Assembly (NCBI GenBank): GCA_030618945.1
Contig: JAUXCI010000036.1
Location: forward strand, 1-13,514
Length of the DNA: 13,514 nt
Direction: 5' to 3'
Origin: Flavobacteriaceae bacterium
GTDB taxonomy: Bacteria; Bacteroidota; Bacteroidia; Flavobacteriales; Flavobacteriaceae
Within the stretch, counting starts at the first letter, position 1. The number at the start of each line of letters is the position of its first letter. Shown one piece after another: positions 1 through 6,885 of this stretch. A program made the translations under genes and the position numbers. A model generated the notes under the pieces. The model did not search any database and was not told the origin of the DNA. It saw only the letters and a list, made by a program, of their open reading frames with translations.

Positions 1-516
1 AATTTTGTCCCACATTCCTGGTATGTGAAAGCCACAGGCATTTCTATCGTCAAACTGTATTTCACTTTTCAATTCTTCTTCCGTAAGCCATCTCGAATCA
101 GAAAAAGAAAATTCCATTTTATTTCTATAGAAATACGTTTTTTCGCTACCTACGATTGGGCTTACTTCTGGCAGGTCCAAATGGCCTATCCTGATAAGAT
201 TGTTGGTCACTTCTTTTTGTTTGTAGAAAAGTTGTTCCTTGTAAGCCATGTGCTGCCATTTGCAACCTCCACAAACCCCAAAATGGTCACAAGCCGGAGT
301 GACTCTTTTATCAGATAAGTGATGAAATTTTATGGCTTTTCCTTCATAAAAAGATTTTCTCATTCTTCCTGTTCTAATATCTACAATGTCACCTGGAACA
401 GCATTAGATAAAAAAACTACTCTACCATCTGGGGATTTCGCTACAGCTTTGCCTTTGGCTGCAGTATCCACTACTTCTATATTTTCGAATATATGAAATT
501 TCTTTTTTCTCGACAT
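1..516 (-). CDS. rlmD: 23S rRNA (uracil-C5)-methyltransferase RlmD/RumA, N-terminal part (cut by window edge)
   Basis: SAM-dependent methyltransferase of the RumA/TrmA family, which makes 5-methyluridine in 23S rRNA. Only the first 172 codons lie in the window; the frame is open to base 1, so the catalytic methyltransferase domain is outside. Residues about 8-65 have the TRAM RNA-binding pattern (ENIEVVDTAAKGKAVAK, then AVPGDIVDI). A 4Fe-4S site follows: C76-x5-C82-x2-C85, with the fourth cysteine at C161 in the CGFH segment, which matches the RumA arrangement. RYxKRNKMEF-type sequence (FYRNKMEF) near residue 130 is also typical of the family. The ATG at 514-516 is chosen because the TRAM domain begins right after it and the next Met is at codon 52. 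The exact target uridine (1939 or 747) cannot be read from this part, so RlmD rather than RlmC is by family resemblance. The gene diverges from dinB. Confidence 0.9.
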   Translation of the reverse strand, partial: MSRKKKFHIFENIEVVDTAAKGKAVAKSPDGRVVFLSNAVPGDIVDIRTGRMRKSFYEGKAIKFHHLSDKRVTPACDHFGVCGGCKWQHMAYKEQLFYKQKEVTNNLIRIGHLDLPEVSPIVGSEKTYFYRNKMEFSFSDSRWLTEEELKSEIQFDDRNACGFHIPGMWDKI

Positions 517-520
517 GATG

Positions 521-528
521 CAAAAGTA
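521..528 (-). promoter_or_regulatory. -7 promoter element of rlmD, abutting the start codon
   Basis: Minus strand reads TACTTTTG, an exact match to the Bacteroidota TAnnTTTG element. It ends only four bases before the ATG at 516, so transcription would begin at or within a few bases of the start codon. No clear -33 TTG is seen at the usual 17-23 base distance. Match seen in sequence; promoter activity is inferred. Confidence 0.5.
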
Positions 529-607
529 ATTCATTTTTATGATTTTTCACCTTGGATAATTACAGTATTAAACGATTGCCTTTTTAAAATTTTGTAGTTT
601 TAACGCA

Positions 608-1696
608 ATGGATTCACTAGCCCCAAAAAAGATTTTGCACATTGATATGGATGCATTTTATGCCTCGGTTGAGCAGATGGATAATCCTGAATTACAAGGT
701 AAACCGCTGGCAGTTGGAGGAGGTGGCGAGAGAGGTGTGGTTGCTGCAGCTAGTTATGAGGCGAGGAAATTTGGAGTGAGGTCTGCAATGAGTGGAGTAC
801 AAGCAAGACGTAATTGTAAGAACCTAATCTTTGTAAAACCACGATTTTCACGATACAAGGAAATTTCTAAAATGATTAGAGCAATTTTTTATGAGTATAC
901 AGATCTCGTAGAACCACTGTCATTAGATGAAGCATTTTTAGACGTTACTGAGAATAAAAAAAACAACCCTTCGGCAACATTGATTGCTGAGGAGATTAGA
1001 GATAAGATCTTTACTGTGGTGGGCTTAAGGGCTTCTGCAGGGATTTCGAACAGTAAGTTTGTAGCGAAGATCGCTTCTGATATCAATAAGCCAAACGGCC
1101 AAAAAACGATAGCCCCTGAAGAAGTTGAGGCTTTTTTGGAAGAGTTGCCCATAGAGAAGTTCTTTGGAATAGGGAAAGTAACAGCGTCAAAAATGTATCA
1201 GCTAGGCATATTTGAAGGGAAAGATCTTAAGGAAAAATCAAAGGACTTTCTTATAAAGCATTTTAAGAATTCGGGTGCACATTACTATCAGCTTGTCAGA
1301 GGTTTATATCAAAGCGAAGTTAAGCCCAATAGAATTCAAAAATCTGTAGCAACTGAACATACCTTTAACAAAAATCTCACCTCCGAAATTTTTATGATGG
1401 ACCGTCTTGAGGCTATTGCCGAAGAACTCGAAAGTAGATTACAGAAGTCAAAAATTGCGGGTAAAACAATTACGCTTAAAATTAAATACAGTGATTTCAC
1501 CTTGCAAACACGAAGCAAAACTTTGCCTTTTTTTGTAAAAGACAAAAACATATTATTGGAAACTGTGAAAGAACTGCTCTTTCAGGAAAAGGTTAAGGAA
1601 TCAGTGCGGTTGCTCGGTATTTCCGTTTCTAACCTGAATAATACCTCTGATAAGGACGAAAAGGTTATGGATATTCAGTTAAAATTTGAATTCTAA
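608..1696 (+). CDS. dinB: DNA polymerase IV (Y-family translesion polymerase DinB)
   Basis: Error-prone, low-processivity polymerase that extends past damaged template bases. At 362 aa it is the usual length for DinB. The palm has HIDMDAFYASVE, with D13 as first metal ligand and Y18 at the steric-gate position that excludes ribonucleotides. SLDEAFLDV follows, with catalytic D107 and E108. ASAGISNSKFVAKIASDINKP is the thumb/palm signature, and IEKFFGIGKVTASKM near residue 160 is the helix-hairpin-helix of the thumb. A little-finger domain follows. The last six residues, QLKFEF, fit the beta-clamp-binding QLxLF-type peptide and sit at the extreme C-terminus, as in other DinB proteins. No LexA-box-like palindrome or exact TAnnTTTG element was recognised in the 91 bases upstream; the nearest is AAATTTTG around 587-594. 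It diverges from rlmD and converges on pckA. Confidence 0.96.
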   Translation: MDSLAPKKILHIDMDAFYASVEQMDNPELQGKPLAVGGGGERGVVAAASYEARKFGVRSAMSGVQARRNCKNLIFVKPRFSRYKEISKMIRAIFYEYTDLVEPLSLDEAFLDVTENKKNNPSATLIAEEIRDKIFTVVGLRASAGISNSKFVAKIASDINKPNGQKTIAPEEVEAFLEELPIEKFFGIGKVTASKMYQLGIFEGKDLKEKSKDFLIKHFKNSGAHYYQLVRGLYQSEVKPNRIQKSVATEHTFNKNLTSEIFMMDRLEAIAEELESRLQKSKIAGKTITLKIKYSDFTLQTRSKTLPFFVKDKNILLETVKELLFQEKVKESVRLLGISVSNLNNTSDKDEKVMDIQLKFEF

Positions 1697-1704
1697 GCAC
1701 AAAA

Positions 1705-1738
1705 AAAGTACGTGTTGAAAAGAATCAACACGCACTTT
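1705..1738 (-). terminator. Hairpin terminator between convergent pckA and dinB, probably bidirectional
   Basis: Arms 1705-1718 and 1725-1738 (14 bases each) flank the loop 1719-1724. In the minus-strand transcript every position pairs, with one G-U, and the right arm runs into seven U (complement of 1701-1707). In the plus-strand transcript the same position is an A-C mismatch and the tail is the weaker CUUUAUUAUU. The signal therefore looks best suited to pckA, with dinB sharing it. It starts about 20 bases after the pckA stop and 9 bases after the dinB stop. Confidence 0.85.
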
Positions 1739-1757
1739 ATTATTGAAAAATATTAAT

Positions 1758-3383
1758 TTAGCTTTGCTGAGGTCCAGCAGCAACTAAAGATTTTCCTTCT
1801 TCATTAACTGTATACTTCTCGAAGTTTTTGATGAATAGACCAGCCAATTTCTGAGCTCTTTTGTTCCATTCTTCTTTATCTTGATAAGTGTCTCTTGGGT
1901 CAAGAATATCGTCGTGTACTTCTATAAGTGAAGTTGGCACTTCAAGGTTAAAGACAGGGATAATTTTAGTTTCTGCACGATCAATTGATCCGTCTAAAAT
2001 TCTGTCAATAATACCTCTGGTATCTTGAATAGAGATACGTTTTCCAGTTCCATTCCAACCAGTATTTACCAAATATGCTTTAGCTTTATGTTCTTCCATC
2101 TTTTTAACCAGTTCTTCACCGTATTTAGTTGGATGAAGCGTCAAGAAAGCTGCACCATAACAAGCTGAAAAAGTTGGTGTAGGTTCTGTTACACCTCTTT
2201 CAGTTCCTGCTAATTTCGCTGTAAAACCTGATAAGAAATGGTATTTAGTTTGTTCAGGAGTTAATTTTGATACAGGTGGCATCACACCATATGCATCAGC
2301 TGTTAGGAAGATCACTTTATTCGCATGACCTGCTTTCGAAACTGGCTTTACAATATTGTCAATATGATTGATAGGGTAGGAAACTCTAGTATTTTGAGTG
2401 ACAGATCCATCAGTAAAATCAATTTTACCATTTTCATCAACAGTAACATTTTCTAACAAGGCATCTTTTTTAATTGCTTCATAAATGTCTGGTTCTGCTT
2501 CATGATCTAGATCAATTGTTTTTGCATAACATCCGCCTTCGAAATTAAATATACCTTCATTATCCCATCCATGCTCATCATCACCGATTAATTTTCTTTT
2601 AGGATCAGTCGATAAAGTCGTTTTTCCTGTTCCGGATAGTCCGAAGAAAATAGACGTATCTCCATCTTCACCAACGTTTGCTGAACAGTGCATAGAAGCC
2701 ATCCCTTTTCTTGGAAGATAATAATTCATCATGGCGAACATACCTTTTTTCATCTCTCCACCGTACCATGATCCTCCAATTACCTGCATTTTTTCAGTAA
2801 GGTTGAAAACAGTAAATACTTCAGAATTAAGACCGTGCGTTTTCCAATTTTTGTTCACTGTTTTAGAACCGTTTAAGACTACAAAATCAGGTTCTCCATA
2901 TGTTTCAAGTTCCTTTGCAGTTGGTCTGATAAACATATTTTTTACAAAATGTGCTTGCCATGGTACTTCAACAACAAATCTCACTTTTAATCGAGAGTCT
3001 TCATTGGCACCACAAAAGGTGTCAACTACATATAGTTTTTTACCAGAAAGCTCTTCCAGAACCAATTCTTTTAAATCGTTCCAAACTTCTTGAGTGATTG
3101 GTTTATTATCGTTTTTTGCTTTTTCGGAAGTCCACCAAATAGTGTCTTTGGTTACAACATCCATAACAATGTATTTATCCTTTGGAGAACGACCTGTAAA
3201 TTTACCGGTCATTACATTGAGAGCACCAAGTTCTGTTTTATAACTTTTTTCAAATCCCTCTAGTTCTGGAGATAATTCATATGTATATAATTCGTCATAC
3301 GAAGGATTATAAATAATTTCTTTAGGACTTTTAATACCTAATTCGTTTAATGAACTAATTACTGATTTTGATAGAACTTCCAT
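1758..3383 (-). CDS. pckA: Phosphoenolpyruvate carboxykinase (ATP)
   Basis: Cytosolic enzyme (EC 4.1.1.49) that decarboxylates and phosphorylates oxaloacetate to PEP, the entry step of gluconeogenesis. The 541-aa length is standard. Residues line up with E. coli PckA at the same numbers: R65 in TGRSP (substrate), K212 and K213, H232 (metal/substrate), P-loop GLSGTGKTT at 248-256 with K254, kinase-2 GDDEHGW at 267-273 with D269, and R333 in NTRVSYP. The ATP-type P-loop sets it apart from the GTP-dependent family. The start ATG at 3381-3383 opens the normal N-terminus. An exact -7 element lies about 40 bases upstream, and TGTCA half-sites overlap the expected -33 region, so regulation by carbon source is plausible. 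A hairpin terminator follows the stop. Confidence 0.98.
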   Translation of the reverse strand: MEVLSKSVISSLNELGIKSPKEIIYNPSYDELYTYELSPELEGFEKSYKTELGALNVMTGKFTGRSPKDKYIVMDVVTKDTIWWTSEKAKNDNKPITQEVWNDLKELVLEELSGKKLYVVDTFCGANEDSRLKVRFVVEVPWQAHFVKNMFIRPTAKELETYGEPDFVVLNGSKTVNKNWKTHGLNSEVFTVFNLTEKMQVIGGSWYGGEMKKGMFAMMNYYLPRKGMASMHCSANVGEDGDTSIFFGLSGTGKTTLSTDPKRKLIGDDEHGWDNEGIFNFEGGCYAKTIDLDHEAEPDIYEAIKKDALLENVTVDENGKIDFTDGSVTQNTRVSYPINHIDNIVKPVSKAGHANKVIFLTADAYGVMPPVSKLTPEQTKYHFLSGFTAKLAGTERGVTEPTPTFSACYGAAFLTLHPTKYGEELVKKMEEHKAKAYLVNTGWNGTGKRISIQDTRGIIDRILDGSIDRAETKIIPVFNLEVPTSLIEVHDDILDPRDTYQDKEEWNKRAQKLAGLFIKNFEKYTVNEEGKSLVAAGPQQS

Positions 3384-3422
3384 AAGTCAAAATTTAAGTG
3401 TTAATTGTTTTTGATTTCTCTG

Positions 3423-3430
3423 CAAATTTA
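3423..3430 (-). promoter_or_regulatory. -7 promoter element of pckA
   Basis: Minus strand reads TAAATTTG, an exact TAnnTTTG match. It predicts a start of transcription near 3417 and a leader of about 34 bases. The -33 position has GTGACA rather than a clean TTG, with a spacing of 16 bases after GTG, which may mean the promoter depends on an activator. Inferred from consensus only. Confidence 0.55.
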
Positions 3431-3442
3431 CGAATAAACCTT

Positions 3443-3466
3443 ATGTCACTTTTATGACATTTGTCA
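3443..3466. promoter_or_regulatory. Candidate operator: three TGTCA half-sites upstream of pckA
   Basis: Plus strand has TGTCA at 3444-3448, TGACA at 3455-3459 and TGTCA at 3462-3466. The first two form an inverted repeat ATGTCA-n6-TGACAT (3443-3460). The last two form TGACA-TT-TGTCA (3455-3466). The cluster sits 13 to 36 bases upstream of the pckA -7 element, over the expected -33 region. The repeats are visible in the sequence. Their role and the protein that binds are unknown; a CRP/FNR-type or GntR-type dimer is only a guess. Confidence 0.4.
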
Positions 3467-3573
3467 GGATTTTGAATGATATTTACGATATCGTTTTCGT
3501 TCAAATTAAATTATTCGAAACAGTGTAAAAATACTAAGATTAAAGAGCCAAGCAAAATTTACAATGAATATAT

Positions 3574-3957
3574 TTAATGCTTTTCAATTGATTTAAAAAA
3601 CCCAATAGCAGTAATAAACCAAGCAAAAATCAAGATTAATCCACCCAAAGGGGTAAGGAACCATATGTTTTTTGCCGATATTATGTCTAAAGAAATCACA
3701 AAAATGGATCCAGAGAATAACAGAATGCCTGCGAAAAACATAAAAGATATTTGTTTTTTAGATTTCTCGGATATCAATGAGGAGTTATTGATAAAAAGGA
3801 CAGCCAATACATGATACATCATATAACGAACTCCGGTTTCAAAACTTTGCATTGATTCAGGCTCAAGTTTATCCTTGAGCGCATGAGCTCCGAAAGCGCC
3901 GAGTATTATCGTTACTAAACCTAAAATTGACGCTATGCCTAAATTGTTTTTGGTCAT
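3574..3957 (-). CDS. DUF423 family small integral membrane protein
   Basis: A 127-aa protein that fits the DUF423 (YgdD-like) family of unknown function. The first hydrophobic segment ends in the family signature LGAFGAHALKDKL (about residues 19-31). A second part has SFETGVRYMMYHVLAVLFI, and the C-terminal part has TPLGGLILIFAWF. I see four hydrophobic stretches, near residues 7-24, 46-58, 70-90 and 98-120, consistent with four membrane helices in the inner membrane. The ATG at 3955-3957 puts the first helix directly at the N-terminus, as in relatives. The gene lies upstream of pckA on the same strand, but 190 bases and a separate pckA promoter separate them, so co-regulation is uncertain. 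No clear terminator follows its stop. Confidence 0.85.
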   Translation of the reverse strand: MTKNNLGIASILGLVTIILGAFGAHALKDKLEPESMQSFETGVRYMMYHVLAVLFINNSSLISEKSKKQISFMFFAGILLFSGSIFVISLDIISAKNIWFLTPLGGLILIFAWFITAIGFFKSIEKH

Positions 3958-3978
3958 TGATTGTATTTATTGGTTTGA

Positions 3979-3986
3979 CAAATTTA
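3979..3986 (-). promoter_or_regulatory. -7 promoter element of the DUF423 gene
   Basis: Minus strand reads TAAATTTG, exact to TAnnTTTG, 21 bases before the ATG. The implied leader is about 16 bases. No TTG is present at 17-23 bases upstream, so support rests on the -7 element and its position. Confidence 0.4.
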
Positions 3987-4071
3987 AGATAAATGTAGAA
4001 ACCCACCCGTACTTGTTTAAGATTTGTCAGTATTTATATCATTGAAAAATGGCTTGCTAAAAAATTTGTTT

Positions 4072-4105
4072 TTGTCTCATTTTTATTGTGAATTAATTAC
4101 ATTTG
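4072..4105 (+). promoter_or_regulatory. Promoter of the saccharopine dehydrogenase gene (TTG-N23-TACATTTG)
   Basis: TTG at 4072-4074 and TACATTTG at 4098-4105 are 23 bases apart, at the upper end of the 17-23 base range known for Bacteroidota promoters. Transcription would begin near 4111, giving a leader of about 17 bases before the ATG at 4129. This also rules against initiation at the in-frame TTG at 4024, which lies upstream of the promoter. Confidence 0.55.
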
Positions 4106-4128
4106 ATAGCAAATATTGTTTTGATAAA

Positions 4129-5499
4129 ATGAGAAAAATATTAATAGTAGGAGCGGGTAGATCCTCATCGGCATTAGTGCGTTATCTGTTGGATAAATCA
4201 GAAGAACAAAGTTTAAAAATAATAATAGCGGATATTTCAGTTGAAAATGCCAAGAAGTTGGTCGACGGGCATTTGAACGGTGAAGTTATTGAACTTGATA
4301 TTTTTAACGAGGCGGCAAGAAAGAGTTTGGTTGCAGATTCGGATATCGTGATATCCATGTTGCCAGCCAGGTTCCATTTAGAAATTGCAAAAGACTGCGT
4401 TGAATTTGGAAAGAATTTGGTTACTGCATCTTATGTCTCAAAAGAACTCATGAGCCTTGATGAAGAGGTAAAATCCAAAGGCCTGATCTTTATGAACGAA
4501 ATAGGTGTGGATCCTGGGCTTGACCACATGAGTGCCATGCAGATAATTGATAGAATCAAAGCCAAAGGAGGAAAAATGCTTCTTTTTGAATCCTTTACAG
4601 GAGGCTTGATTGCGCCTGAAAGTGATGATAATTTATGGAATTATAAATTTACCTGGAACCCTAGAAACGTAGTGGTAGCTGGTCAAGGGGGGGTAGCCAA
4701 ATTCATCCAGGAAGGGAAATACAAATACATTCCTTATCATAAACTGTTCAGAAGAACTGAATTTTTATCTATAGAGGGATATGGTAGGTTTGAAGCGCTT
4801 GCCAACCGTGATTCTTTGAGTTATCGCGATATTTACGGATTGGAGGATGCCCTAACTCTTTATAGAGGAACGATTAGAAGGGTTGGCTTTTCCAGGGCCT
4901 GGAATATTTTTGTTCAATTGGGATTGACAGATGACAGCTATATTATGGAAGGATCGGAATTCTTGAGCTATAGAGAATTCATCAATTCTTTTCTGCCTTA
5001 TAAACCTTATGATTCGGTAGAATTAAAATTAAGACATTATTTAAAAATTGATCAGGATGACGTGATTTGGGATAAATTACTTGAACTCGATCTTTTTAGT
5101 GCGGAGAAAATAATTGGTTTAAAAGATGCCACGCCAGCACAAATCTTGCAGCATATACTTATGGAGAGCTGGTCCTTAAAAGAAAAAGATAAGGACATGA
5201 TTATTATGTATCACATATTTGGATATGAGATTGATGGGAAAAAGAAACAAATTGAATCAAATATGGTTGTGATAGGTGAAGACCAAACTTATACGGCCAT
5301 GGCAAAAACTGTTGGTTTACCGGTGGCAATTGCAACTTTAGCGATTTTAAATGGCAAGATCAAAACACCTGGGGTTCAGCGGCCCATAAGCAAGGAAGTG
5401 TATGATTCTATTTTAATGGAGCTTAAAGAATACGGCATAAAATTTAACGAAAAGGAGGTAGATTATTTGGGCTATAACCCATTGAGTCTGGGGGCATAA
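4129..5499 (+). CDS. Saccharopine dehydrogenase, Lys9-like (L-glutamate forming)
   Basis: A 456-aa cytosolic NAD(P)-dependent dehydrogenase. Proteins of this type convert saccharopine with aminoadipate semialdehyde and glutamate, either in lysine breakdown or in the fungal aminoadipate route. The N-terminus is a Rossmann fold with ILIVGAGRSSS (G8-x-G10 region). The segment ASYVSKEL then MNEIGVDPGLDH (about residues 122-133) and SFTGGLIAPESDDNLWNYKF closely follows yeast Lys9 as I recall it, so the glutamate-forming class is more likely than the lysine-forming class. The start ATG at 4129 puts the Rossmann strand at the N-terminus and follows a good promoter. An upstream in-frame TTG at 4024 would add 35 unlikely residues. 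No lysine-ketoglutarate reductase gene lies nearby, so the pathway cannot be fixed from this window. It converges on trmN6. Confidence 0.88.
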   Translation: MRKILIVGAGRSSSALVRYLLDKSEEQSLKIIIADISVENAKKLVDGHLNGEVIELDIFNEAARKSLVADSDIVISMLPARFHLEIAKDCVEFGKNLVTASYVSKELMSLDEEVKSKGLIFMNEIGVDPGLDHMSAMQIIDRIKAKGGKMLLFESFTGGLIAPESDDNLWNYKFTWNPRNVVVAGQGGVAKFIQEGKYKYIPYHKLFRRTEFLSIEGYGRFEALANRDSLSYRDIYGLEDALTLYRGTIRRVGFSRAWNIFVQLGLTDDSYIMEGSEFLSYREFINSFLPYKPYDSVELKLRHYLKIDQDDVIWDKLLELDLFSAEKIIGLKDATPAQILQHILMESWSLKEKDKDMIIMYHIFGYEIDGKKKQIESNMVVIGEDQTYTAMAKTVGLPVAIATLAILNGKIKTPGVQRPISKEVYDSILMELKEYGIKFNEKEVDYLGYNPLSLGA

Positions 5500-5523
5500 C
5501 CTAAGGCTATTATTCTATTGAGG

Positions 5524-5543
5524 AGCCTCTGGTAAAAGAGGTT
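5524..5543 (+). terminator. Weak hairpin terminator after the saccharopine dehydrogenase gene
   Basis: CCTCT (5526-5530) pairs with AGAGG (5537-5541) around the loop GGTAAA, extended outward by a G-U and an A-U pair. TTTT follows on the plus strand at 5542-5545. It begins 25 bases after the stop codon. On the minus strand there is no U run after the stem, so it should act mainly on the plus-strand gene. Confidence 0.5.
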
Positions 5544-6260
5544 TTAGAGTTTTAAATAGAAATCTTTTACGATATCAACATAAGGCGCTGTATATACATG
5601 TCGTTCCAATTCTATGGTAAGCTCATTTATTACCGGGCTTATATCCTTCAAACTCAGTTGCAAAAGGCTTCTTTTTAAAGTGCTTTTGCTATTGCCTCTC
5701 ACCCTGGTTATACGAGATGAGTATAATCCATTGTCTTTTGCAATTTGAATAAAGTTTTCTTCCTCTTGATAGGGTATGATAAAAGCACAATTTCCCTTTT
5801 CGGAAAGGAGGCTTGCACTTGATGATAAAAGTTCATGAAAACTAAGGTGGTCAGTATGCCTTGCTATTGCCCGATCATCTTTTAATGCTTTAAAAGAATC
5901 ATTGAAAAATGGAGGATTGGAAATGATCAAATCGTATTTTTCATCAATTTCTTCTCTAAATTCCTGTAAAGATGCATGATAACAGAACAACCTGTTAGAC
6001 CAATCACTGTTTTCAAAATTTTCCACAGCCTGTTCAAAAGCATTAGTCTCTATTTCCAGAGCATCTATAAGCTCTGCATCACTTCTTTGAGCCATTTGAA
6101 GTGCTATAAGTCCAGAGCCCGTTCCAATATCCAAAATAGACTCTGCCCCTGGATTAATGTTTACCCAAGCTCCTAACAACACCCCGTCAGTACCAACTTT
6201 CATCGCACATTTGTCCTGAACTACAGTAAACTCCTTAAATTTAAAAGGTTTGTCAGGCAT
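5544..6260 (-). CDS. trmN6: tRNA1(Val) (adenine(37)-N6)-methyltransferase TrmN6/YfiC
   Basis: SAM-dependent N6-adenine methyltransferase of 238 aa, the usual size for the YfiC family, which methylates A37 in the valine tRNA anticodon loop in E. coli. The N-terminal block has KFKEFTVVQDKCAMKVGTDG with the family's MKVGTDGVLLGAW signature. Motif I (SAM binding) is DIGTGSG at 44-50. The catalytic motif IV is NPPFF at 115-119, the N6-adenine signature. RHTDHLSFHELL around residues 134-145 is also typical. The ATG at 6258-6260 lies four bases after the rimM stop codon, so the two are almost certainly co-transcribed and probably translationally coupled. In many bacteria the gene after rimM is trmD, another tRNA methyltransferase, which makes this placement notable. 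The exact tRNA target here is by homology. Confidence 0.92.
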   Translation of the reverse strand: MPDKPFKFKEFTVVQDKCAMKVGTDGVLLGAWVNINPGAESILDIGTGSGLIALQMAQRSDAELIDALEIETNAFEQAVENFENSDWSNRLFCYHASLQEFREEIDEKYDLIISNPPFFNDSFKALKDDRAIARHTDHLSFHELLSSSASLLSEKGNCAFIIPYQEEENFIQIAKDNGLYSSRITRVRGNSKSTLKRSLLQLSLKDISPVINELTIELERHVYTAPYVDIVKDFYLKL

Positions 6261-6264
6261 GGGA

Positions 6265-6798
6265 TTAAAGTTGATGCCTGTTCATTTCGATCAGGCCTTC
6301 GGGTGTATTTATGAGAATTTTTTTATGCTTTCGATCTATTTTTTCAATAAAATCGTCTACCATAGGAATAAGAATTTCGCGATCCTCAGTTTTTATGACA
6401 AAAAGTGGCTGTGCAGTACGGTCATTTATGGATTCGATAATTCCGATCTCTCCATAATTCACATCTTCTAACATAAAACCAGTGACTTCATGAAAATAAA
6501 ATTTGTTTCCCTCAAGTGCAGGAAGCAAGTTAAGAGGCAGATAGGCCTCTTTTTTCAACAGTGCATCGGCATCGCCTTCACAATGGACACCTTCAAATTG
6601 AATCCTGATGTGGTTGCCTTTTTGAAACAGGCTTTTTTCTATAAAAAATGGAACTAGACTTTTTCCCATGTCCAATAAAACAACATTGAGATTTTCATAA
6701 ATCTCGGGTTGATCCGTATCCAGCCTTAAAATGAGCTCTCCCTTGAAGCTATATTTTTTTACAATTTTTCCAAGGTAGAAACAATCTTCTTTTTTCAT
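6265..6798 (-). CDS. rimM: Ribosome maturation factor RimM
   Basis: A 177-aa assembly factor for the 30S head that binds ribosomal protein S19. The N-terminal RimM domain (about 1-90) starts FYLGKIVKKYSFKGELIL, matching the family's GkIvkphGlkGev pattern, although the usual HG is YS here. The PRC-barrel domain follows from about residue 97 (FYFHEVTGFMLED ... GEIGIIESI ... ILIPMVDDFIEKID), and the protein ends in the family pattern ILINTPEGLIEM. The ATG at 6796-6798 gives the normal N-terminus. It sits downstream of rpsP, as in most bacteria, but a strong terminator lies between them and a TAAATTTG element lies just before rimM. It may therefore be transcribed partly from its own promoter. trmN6 follows after four bases. 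Confidence 0.95.
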   Translation of the reverse strand: MKKEDCFYLGKIVKKYSFKGELILRLDTDQPEIYENLNVVLLDMGKSLVPFFIEKSLFQKGNHIRIQFEGVHCEGDADALLKKEAYLPLNLLPALEGNKFYFHEVTGFMLEDVNYGEIGIIESINDRTAQPLFVIKTEDREILIPMVDDFIEKIDRKHKKILINTPEGLIEMNRHQL

Positions 6799-6819
6799 GA
6801 ATTACAATTGAATTAAACA

Positions 6820-6827
6820 CAAATTTA
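6820..6827 (-). promoter_or_regulatory. Possible internal -7 element for rimM-trmN6
   Basis: Minus strand reads TAAATTTG 21 bases before the rimM ATG and just after the rpsP terminator. No properly spaced TTG is present and the region is very AT-rich, so a chance match is possible. Confidence 0.35.
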
Positions 6828-6831
6828 AAAC

Positions 6832-6862
6832 AAAAAAACCTGATAAATTAATATCAGGTTTT
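6832..6862 (-). terminator. Strong intrinsic terminator after rpsP
   Basis: A perfect 11-base inverted repeat (6835-6845 with 6852-6862) encloses the loop 6846-6851 (AATTAA). In the minus-strand transcript the stem ends in a run of seven U (complement of 6832-6838). It starts 24 bases after the rpsP stop. It should reduce read-through from rpsP into rimM and trmN6. Confidence 0.85.
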
Positions 6863-6885
6863 CAAAAAAACATAGTTGATATGTC

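Noticed and set aside
25..318. Open frame of 97 codons on the plus strand
   Set aside because: It lies wholly antisense to rlmD, whose TRAM and Fe-S cysteine pattern is clear, and has no recognisable domain.
3485..3494. Perfect 10-base palindrome ACGATATCGT in the pckA/DUF423 gap
   Set aside because: A single short palindrome in AT-rich DNA, not placed next to a promoter element; too weak to call a site.
4024..4128. 35-codon N-terminal extension of the saccharopine dehydrogenase from a TTG start
   Set aside because: It lies mostly upstream of the predicted transcription start, and the Rossmann strand begins at the ATG at 4129.
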